Origin: Chara braunii
Lineage: Eukaryota; Streptophyta; Charophyceae; Charales; Characeae
Assembly (NCBI GenBank): GCA_003427395.1
Contig: BFEA01000419.1
Span: forward strand, 114,754 to 139,596
Length of the DNA stretch: 24,843 nt
Direction: 5' to 3'
The notes beneath the pieces were generated by a model. The model made no database searches. It was not told the DNA's origin and worked only from the letters and a program-made list of their open reading frames with translations. Positions 18,711-24,843 of this stretch are shown here, one piece after another; positions within the stretch are counted from its first letter, which is position 1; each line of letters starts with the position of its first letter. Made by a program: the position numbers and the translations under genes.

Positions 18711-20304
18711 ACTGTTTTATTTTTGATTATTAGAGTTACACCTAGAACTGCTTTCAGTCGTCCGATCACTTTCCAAGAGTTAGCTCTAGGAGAGGAAAGG
18801 AGGCTGCGAAGGGAAGCTAGGAAGAGGGCGACATTAAGGAGGGTTAGGTCAGCAGCAGCCAGCTTAGAGGCCGCGATGGCTACCGCCTCCAGCATGTCAC
18901 AGGCCTCGTCCCATGCCACTGCGTCAGGAGTCAGTCAGAGTGTTTCTCGGGTTTTCGTTAGTCAGACTGTTGGCTTGCAAGTCAGCCAACAAACTCAACT
19001 CACATCGGAGGATTATGAGATCCTCCAAGTTGAAGCTTTTCACGATCAGCTACAGCAGCAGTTGAGAGATGCAGCAGAGAGAAGACAGAGAGCGATAACA
19101 AGGAAAGCTAGATTAGGAGCCAGGAGGCAGGAGCTAGGTAAACTAGAGGCACTAGACGAGTCGACACTTGATCCTGCAATGCAGGCGCTGCGTAGCTCAC
19201 TCCTCTGCGTGGCAGAAACGCAGGTCGTACAACAGGAAGTGCTGGCCGAACTAGTGGCAGGCCAGAAGCGAATTTTGGCTGCACTGCAGGATCCTCGTCC
19301 CATGATGAGGCAGCCTCAGTATGTTGTAGCTCCCCCTTCGGTTGCGGGTCCCTCAGTGGCGCCATCGCCAGTAGGGCCCTCTTTTTCTCCTATGTTTGAC
19401 ATGCCCCCTCTAGGTGATTCAGTAGCAGCTAGTGGTCCGGTCCTTATTACTTCTTCTTTACCATTAACGACGGTGCAGTCCCATCATCAGGACAAGCTCA
19501 GGTTAACACGCAGCAACTTGTCTCAGTGGCTATGCAGCCACTGCAACAATCACCTGGGCAAATCCAACCCATGCAGTGGATGCCCAAGATTCCCTTGTTG
19601 AGTCCTAAGCCCTTCTCTGGCGATAAGAAGAAGGACGAGGACCTGGATACGTGGGTGAGGATTGTGCCCACTTATGTGAGGCACAAGCTCACAAGGCCAG
19701 AGCAGGAAGTTATAGTCGATGCCTCCTTTTTAGAGGGATCAGCAGCACGATGGTTAAACGGGTTAGTGCAGCAGCAGGGCTATGGTCAGAACTTCGATGC
19801 CTGGGCCCAGGCTCGGACACTGGAAAACTTCGTACGGACTGACCCTCAAGGGGTTAAGAAGGCCACTGACGCGATCAACAATCTCTGTTCCAAAAGGTAC
19901 CGGATTGTACGCGAGGTCATAGACGCCGTAGAATGTTTGATCGTAGTACCTGGTGTGTGCTACGACCCGCAAGTGCTCCTCACAGATTATTTGAGATGTT
20001 TGCCTACAAATGTCAAAAAAACTGGTGGACGAGGCCAACATCGATGTCCATAGCTTCGCTACGCTCAACAAGAAAGCCTTAGATATAGAGGCTAAGCTTG
20101 GGTCCGCATATCAGAGTCAGTCAGATGGTAGGAAGAAGAGACTTCCCCATGACTGAAAGAAGAAAGGTCAACTCATGTTCGTCGACCATGATGGTCAAGC
20201 GACTGAGATTGATGACTTCCCAGACTATGGGGATGAGACAGAGCAGGATGGGTCCACCGAGACTTCGAATGGGGGAGTCGTGGCACCTATCAAAGAGAAA
20301 GCTA

Positions 20305-20439
20305 CAGTCTTCCCCCGAACAAAACGCACGTATGTACTATTCAACTTTCCCGGCAAAACTCGATTTTTCAAAGTAGCTCCTACAAATCCGAATAGTACGC
20401 ACGTTCAAAAGTTCGCATGTGTGTACTATTCGAATAGTA

Positions 20440-20528
<89 letters not shown>

Positions 20529-20860
20529 GTGGCTTCCCTATGGCCGTTTGACGTGGACGTCTTCTTGTCTACGTACAGTCTCGCTTCACCCCTCTACACA
20601 TGCAGGATGTATACTTCCGTTTTCTAGGGGAAGATTCATTCTGGAGACTTTTTTTTTTTTGTAATGAGGACCATTTCTCAATTTAAGTGTGTCGCTCCAA
20701 GTGTGACGGATGCCCCAAGGACAGACCTGTGGCTACAAGGGCGTATACCAGATTTTTTTTTAGAGTTTGTTTTCTGAAGTTGGTGCCCAAAACCCGTAGC
20801 ATAACGTATGTGCGTTGTATTCGTACACAACACACGTCTGTTTTGTTGGGGAGAAGACTG
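20305..20860. mobile_element. Tc1/mariner-like MITE, 556 bp
   Basis: TA (20303-20304 and 20861-20862) flanks terminal inverted repeats. The left end is CAGTCTTCCCCCGAACAAAA and the right end, reverse-complemented, is CAGTCTTCTCCCCAACAAAA; similarity covers about 31 bp with 5 mismatches. TA duplication and CAGT ends are typical of Tc1/mariner/pogo-type DNA transposons. It carries no transposase frame. Inside are several short inverted copies of GTACTATTC / GAATAGTAC (for example an 18-bp palindrome around 20423-20440) and a long (CT)n run. Insertion plus duplication is 558 bp, divisible by three, so removal restores the gag frame. Confidence 0.88.
20442..20524. repeat. (TC)n microsatellite, about 41 units
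   Basis: Uninterrupted TC dinucleotide repeat of about 83 bp within the MITE, beginning next to an 18-bp palindrome. Confidence 0.95.
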
Positions 20861-21138
20861 TAGGTGGATCAGGAAACAGACGGTAGGCCGGTCCAAGGGT
20901 CAGAGCGACCAAGGAATGCCTGCATGGGTAAAACTTGGTTTAAATTACGAGGTGTGAAGGGACCGAGTTGCTAGGGGTACTTGCCTGAGTTGTGGCAACT
21001 ATGGCCACACGTCTAGGACTTGTCGAGGCAAGAAGGTCACAACGAAGGTAGCCTCTCCAACAGTGGTGGGATTATCTTCGAACCCTGGTGGTGCTTCTGC
21101 GAGCACTTCGCAGGGAAATACCTCGGGCCAGTAGGAGT

Positions 21139-21608
21139 GTTAGCCGCTCTTACTCGCGCTGAAGTGGTAACGTTGCCTTCCCCACTTCAGGCGTTGGCTA
21201 AGGCTAGTGACCCATTCATCGCCCCGCAAACACATTCAGGCCCACCGACGCTTTGTTCGAGAGATGTGTCTGATTCCCTAGAAGAGTTACAGACTGAGTG
21301 GTCAGGAAAGGACCCCAGAGACTCTTGGGCGATGATTAGCAAAGGTCCTAGGGGTGAACATTTCGTGGTAGAGGTTGATGTAGGTGGCCGCAAAGTGGGT
21401 GCCTTCGCAGACATAGGCTCTACACGAAACTTCATTAGTCGGGCTTGTGTGGATAGATTGTGCTTAGGGGACCAAGTGCAGCGGCTCAACAGATCTGTAG
21501 CATCAACGCTAGCCAACAAGCACCGCATGGTTGTACAAGACTATGTCAAGGACGTAGTCTGAACCTTCTCCTATGGAGGAGGGGAATCGCGACATAAAAT
21601 CTCATTCC
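21139..21608 (+). pseudogene. pol: Aspartic protease region of outer element
   Basis: The frame runs from about 21139 (GPVGVLAALTRAEVV) to a TGA at 21560-21562, with coding continuing to 21608 (TFSYGGGESRHKISF). The protease core is HFVVEVDVGGRKVGAFADIGSTRNFIS-type sequence (about 21360-21440). The active-site triad reads D-I-G with Asp at 21410, where D-T-G is expected; ACA to ATA is a single C-to-T change and would abolish catalysis. A LINE-like insertion follows and separates it from the RT part, which resumes at 22333 (VSDEMPFHMLLGIYYLE). Confidence 0.8.
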
Positions 21609-22323
21609 TTTTTTTTTTTTTTTTTTTAATAAATCGCTCACAACAACAGATAGGAGTGATGATAAGAGCATGCACTCCTACCTGTCATGCAAGGGACTCT
21701 ATTCTATTGGGGGGGAGCTGCACTTGCTGGAAACCGGGTCCAGCGTTCCTTGAACAAAGATAACCATAGCATATGTTGAGAACCGGGCCCAACTTCCCTC
21801 ATGATTTTCCTGATAACCGTGAGAAAAAGGAGAAAAACTAGGTGCCTCTTCAGTCCATTAAAAGACCGCCAGATAAAGAAAAACAAACCAAGCCCCCAAG
21901 TTTCCTTTGATGATGTGCAGATCCAAAAACCCAAAGATTCCATCTTCTTCACTCCCCTTCTATTCCAAACCATTGTAAATCGACCAAAGCAAGCTTGGAA
22001 GGGGGAAATGGATCTGTGAAAAAATCAGAAGATCTAAGCGAATCTTCAGGCTGAAGTTTGAACCAGTCTCGGAATAGGAGGTGAAAATCCTTTTTGAAAG
22101 GCTCCTCTTCCCCCTCCGCACCTGGCCACACCACTTCACCCAGTCCCCCCTCAGCAGATTTTCCCAGCCAGTCCATTTCAAATTGTTGGATTGCCTTTTT
22201 TATATCTTTTTTAAAATGAAATTTATATAATTTGATTGTGAGGGCCTTCCATTGTGCCCGAACCTCTGTTTGCACAAACTCCACAATTGACTCCACAATA
22301 TTAAGTCCTTCTAACTTCACATC
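21609..22323 (-). mobile_element. LINE-like retroposon copy C, 5'-truncated
   Basis: On the minus strand it starts near 22323 within an open frame and ends in a poly-A tail (T run at 21609-21627). Possible degenerate duplications are ATCTCATTCC on the left (about 21599-21608) and TTCTCTTTC on the right (22324-22332). The frame (21949-22320) lacks an ATG and is open to the 5' edge, so the coding sequence is truncated. It encodes about 123 residues including DWLGKSAEGGLGEVVWPG, EEEPFKKDF and PFPPSKLALVDLQW, shared with copy B. The 3' tail has hairpins GCTGG..CCAGC (21726-21744) and TAGGAGTG..CACTCCTA (21651-21680). The domain is not one I recognise. Confidence 0.8.
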
Positions 22324-22332
22324 TTCTCTTTC

Positions 22333-23312
22333 TAGTCAGTGACGAGATGCCATTCCACATGTTACTAGGCATATACTACCTCGAGGTTGCACAACCTCAA
22401 TTTGATTGGGATAGAAAGGTGATGATTCACAAGCTGCCAAATGGTAGGACCGTTAGATTGCAAAAGTTCAAAGCTAGCAGTCTAGTGAAAAACTACGGCT
22501 GCATGTGTGCATCCTCCTTCTATAACTATTATAAGCAGAATTGCGAGGAGGGCATGTTCCTAGTCTTTGTCTCTGAGAAAGGGGAGACCGTAAAATCACC
22601 CCCAGAGATAGAGGCAGTCGTCGCACAGTATTCAAACCTTTTTTAGGAGCCCACTGGTGTGGTGGAAAGGGAGGTTGTCCATACGATAGAAGTCATCCCT
22701 GGTAGCAACGTACCTAGAGGACGGATCTATAGGATGCCTCCTGCGGAGTTGGATGAGTTCCACTGCCAGCTCAAAGAGCTCACAGAGAAGGGATGGATTC
22801 GGCCTAGTACCTCCCCTTACGGTGCTCCAATCCTATTTGTTCCTAAGAAGGGAGGTACCTTAAGGATGTGCATTGACTATAGTGGCCTCAATGTCATCAC
22901 TGTAAAGAATGTGGAGCCCCTACCCCGCATCAACGACCTACCGGGTAGAGTGCAGGGATGCCGGTACTTTACTAAGATAGATCTAAAGTCCGGATACCAT
23001 CAAATTGCCATTAGACCTGAGGACCAGCACAAAACCGCTTTCCAGACCAGGTACGGTCTGTACGAGTTTGTGGTGATGCCCTTTGGCCTATGGAATGCCC
23101 CTGGAACATTTCAGCACGCAATTAATAGGATTTTTCATGAATACAAGTTTATCGTTGTGTACCTCGACGATATCCTTATCTTTAGTAAGACTATAGAGGA
23201 GCACATTGAGCATTTGAAAATAGTGCTAGGTCTCTTAAGAGAGCAACCAGTACAAGGTAAACTTGGAGAAATGCGAGTTCGGTCGCACCAAGATTTTGTA
23301 CTTGGGTCGTGA
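22333..23312 (+). pseudogene. pol: Reverse transcriptase of outer element
   Basis: After the insertion the frame resumes with the protease-RT linker (MLLGIYYLEVAQPQFDWD), stops at TAG 22644-22646 (CAG would give Gln) and continues in the same frame. RT motifs are GRIYRMPPAELDEF, WIRPSTSPYGAPILF, LRMCIDYSGLN (usually YRxLN), FTKIDLKSGYHQIAI, MPFGLWNAPGTFQ and catalytic YLDD at 23160-23171. A one-base frameshift near 23245 moves the continuation (NQYKVNLEKCEFG..) to another frame, so the open frame ends at 23312 out of register. Confidence 0.9.
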
Positions 23313-24556
23313 AATTTCTCCTGATGGGTTGAGGCCGGATGATGCCAAAGTGGCCAGCGTACGAGACTGGCCCAGACCTCGGACTATTACCGAGTTCCGA
23401 TCGTTTTGGGGGTGACGGGCTACTATCGCTCGTTCGTTAAAAACGATAATACTATAGCTTCCTCATTAACCGATCTAACTCGCCTTGGCACCCCTTGGGA
23501 GTGGACCGAAGAGTGTGAAGCAAGCTTGAAGAAATTGAAGTATGCTCTGACACACTACGAAGTCCTCAAACTTCCAGATCCTGAGCAGCCCTTTGTCGTG
23601 ACCACAGACGCCAACCAATATGGCATAGGCACGGTCCTTGCGCAAAAGGAGGGGAAAAAGTTGAGGCCCATGGAGTACATGAGTAAGAAGATGCCATCGC
23701 AGAAGTTAGCAAAGTCCACGTATGAGCGTGAACTCTATGCCCTCTACAAAGCGTTGGTCCATTGGAGACACTATCTCCTAGGTAGATTCTTCTACTTGAG
23801 GTCTGACCATGAGACTTTGCGCTGCATCAAGACACAACTTGTACTCTCTGACGCACTCAAACGATGGATTCAAGTGATAGACATGTATGACTATCAACTT
23901 GACCCAATCAAGGGAGAGTACAACAAAGTGGTTGATACACTATCGCGAAGGGCAGATTATCTAGGCGCGCTAGTGATAGAGTTTGTTGTCAAGTATGAGC
24001 AGATGCTGCAGCAGGCCGTCGAGCATATTAAAAAATCTCAGGATGCTATGATCGCATCTAAGAATAAGCATAGACGACCCTCTAACTTTCAGGTAGGTGA
24101 TAGAGTCTGGGTCAAATCATCTGAACTGGGTCAAGAGCTGGGCATATCTCGCAAATTGATGCCACAGTATTTCGGTCCTTGGGAGGTCCTAGACATAGTC
24201 GGGGATCAGATAGACGGACCTTCCTATGTGATTCACATCCCACCTCACTTACGCACACACCCAGTTTTTCACGCCTCAAAGCTGCACATTTTCCGTCCAG
24301 ACGGTCAATGCTGCCCCCAACCATGGATGGTGAAGTCGACATCGACGGAATTGTGGAGCATCGAATGATGCCAGTGCCTAAACCGCCGGGCAGAGGCCGT
24401 CCTCCCAAGCGAAGGATGCAATATCGTGTCGGATTCAGACACCATCTTGATCCTAGCGAAGATCGGTGGTTCACCAGAGAAGAACTCCAATGAACGGCAC
24501 CTCAAGTGATTGCAGGCTATGAAAGAGAACTCAAGGGAAAAATGCCTGCAGAATAG
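23313..24556 (+). pseudogene. pol: RT end, RNase H and post-integrase/chromodomain-like region of outer element; integrase deleted
   Basis: After the RT thumb (LYLGREISPDGLRPDD), a one-base loss at about 23405-23412 (RSF-WG for RSF-LG) shifts into the frame open from 23406 to 24368. RNase H has Asp at 23607 (TTDANQYGIG), YERELYA, RSDHETL and VVDTLSRR, so all four acidic residues are present. Directly after LSRRADYLGALVI comes EFVVKYEQMLQQAVEHIKKSQ, which lies beyond the integrase core in relatives. The zinc finger and D-D-E core are thus missing, with the frame kept (junction about 23970-23980). FQVGDRVWVKSSELGQE, KLMPQYFGPWEV and HPVFHASKL follow, then a shift near 24290 into PTMDGEVDIDGIVEH..DRWFTREELQ. 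TGA at 24491 is followed by TAPQVIAGYERELKG and the natural stop at 24554-24556. Confidence 0.9.
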
Positions 24557-24582
24557 AAGACTTCTCAGAGGACTGTCGAAGT

Positions 24583-24596
24583 AAAGGAGGAGTGAA
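24583..24596 (+). promoter_or_regulatory. Polypurine tract of outer element
   Basis: AAAGGAGGAGTGAA lies directly before the 3' LTR and 27 bp after the terminal pol stop. The same layout is seen in the inverted copy at 7240-7256. Confidence 0.85.
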
Positions 24597-24843
24597 TGTG
24601 AGGTTCTTGGTCCTCAACAGGCCTAAGGGGTCCCTAATACAGATGTGCCCGCCCTAAGTGAATAGGGGCCTAACAAATCTCGAGAGGCCCATTGCTGCCG
24701 ATTTTGTATTTGAGGTCCAGGCAGTTGTGACGCGCCAGTTGGTTGAGGGAAACACAGGCCAAGCAGCAAAGATATTCCACGGCCTCCAGGCCTTTTCTGG
24801 AATGCAGGCCCTGGGCCAGAATCGCAGCTTCATACACAGACAG
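24597..24843 (+). repeat. 3' LTR of outer element, cut by window end
   Basis: It begins TGTGAGGTTCTTGG after the PPT and runs to the last base. It aligns without gaps to 5857-6103 with about 13 differences, all in the first half; the last about 100 bases look identical. The rest of the LTR and its target duplication are outside the window. Confidence 0.9.

Larger units (their letters stand above)
18711..21138 (+). pseudogene. gag: gag of outer element, broken by MITE, stops and frameshifts
   Basis: The frame opens at 18711. No ATG is seen before about 18876, so the true start is uncertain (an upstream exon or lost ATG is possible). The order is an Arg/Ala-rich, probably coiled-coil region (RREARKRATLRRVRSAAASL); a Gln-rich helix (FHDQLQQQLRDAAERRQRA); a proline-rich linker; a capsid region (LLSPKPFSGDKKKDEDLDTW, ASFLEGSAARWLNGL); and a CCHC knuckle CLSCGNYGHTSRTC at 20982-21023. 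It is damaged by a frameshift at about 19485-19500, a one-base shift at the A7 run 20015-20021, TGA at 20154, a MITE at 20305-20860 and TGA at 20955. Near 21138 the frame shifts again into the protease. Removing the MITE with one TA rejoins KEKA to RWIRKQ in frame. Confidence 0.8.

Noticed and set aside
20175-20627. 150-codon frame with a long Ser-Leu repeat
   Set aside because: It is the gag frame reading through into the MITE and its TC microsatellite; the Ser-Leu run is an artefact.

Overview
The window looks like eukaryotic nuclear DNA from the green lineage. It carries Ty3/gypsy retrotransposons with chromodomain-like C-termini, primer-binding sites matching initiator methionine tRNA, poly-A retroposons and degenerate U2/U6 snRNA copies. 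I see no convincing intact host gene. A charophyte alga such as Chara is my guess from general resemblance; nothing here proves it. Bases 182 and 192 are N.

Left part (1-5856): a retroposon and repeat graveyard. It holds two head-to-tail copies of a LINE-like retroposon (about 832-1041 and 1042-1737), a 530-bp poly-A retroposon on the minus strand (1817-2346) flanked by a 27-bp target duplication, a divergent pair of U2-like and U6-like snRNA fragments (2420-2656), several tandem repeats, a nested fold-back (4321-4513) and a second short U6 fragment (5790-5825).

Right part (5857-24843): this is best read as one large, decayed Ty3/gypsy element on the plus strand ('outer element'). Its 5' LTR appears to start at 5857, and its 3' LTR starts at 24597 and runs off the window. 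Over the 247 bases available these two LTR starts align without gaps at about 95%. Five other insertions lie within it: (1) an inverted, truncated relative of the same family (about 6550-8490), which itself contains (2) a solo LTR (7674-8168, duplication CCCAT); (3) a complete 8,967-bp Ty3/gypsy element (8905-17871, duplication GGTGT) in the outer leader just after the primer-binding site; (4) a 556-bp Tc1/mariner-like MITE with TA duplication (20305-20860) in gag; (5) a 5'-truncated LINE-like copy on the minus strand (about 21609-22323) between protease and reverse transcriptase. Removing (2), (4) and (5) on paper reconnects the interrupted reading frame in each case.

The complete inner element has LTR, PBS, leader, gag with a CCHC knuckle, and pol in the order PR-RT-RNase H-INT-chromodomain-like, then PPT and LTR. 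It is inactive as it stands because of an in-frame stop at gag codon 5, a stop late in RT and at least two frameshifts in pol. The outer element is more damaged: it has several stops and frameshifts, and the whole integrase zinc finger and core is missing, so RNase H is fused in frame to the post-integrase region. Every in-frame stop I found (seven) is TGA or TAG and can be explained by one C-to-T change from CGA or CAG, as expected from decay of methylated, silenced DNA.

The most unusual signals are a conserved 3'-end structure in the LINE-like family (two hairpins exactly 46 nt apart in all three copies) together with a C-terminal protein domain I do not recognise, and the integrase-less in-frame pol.
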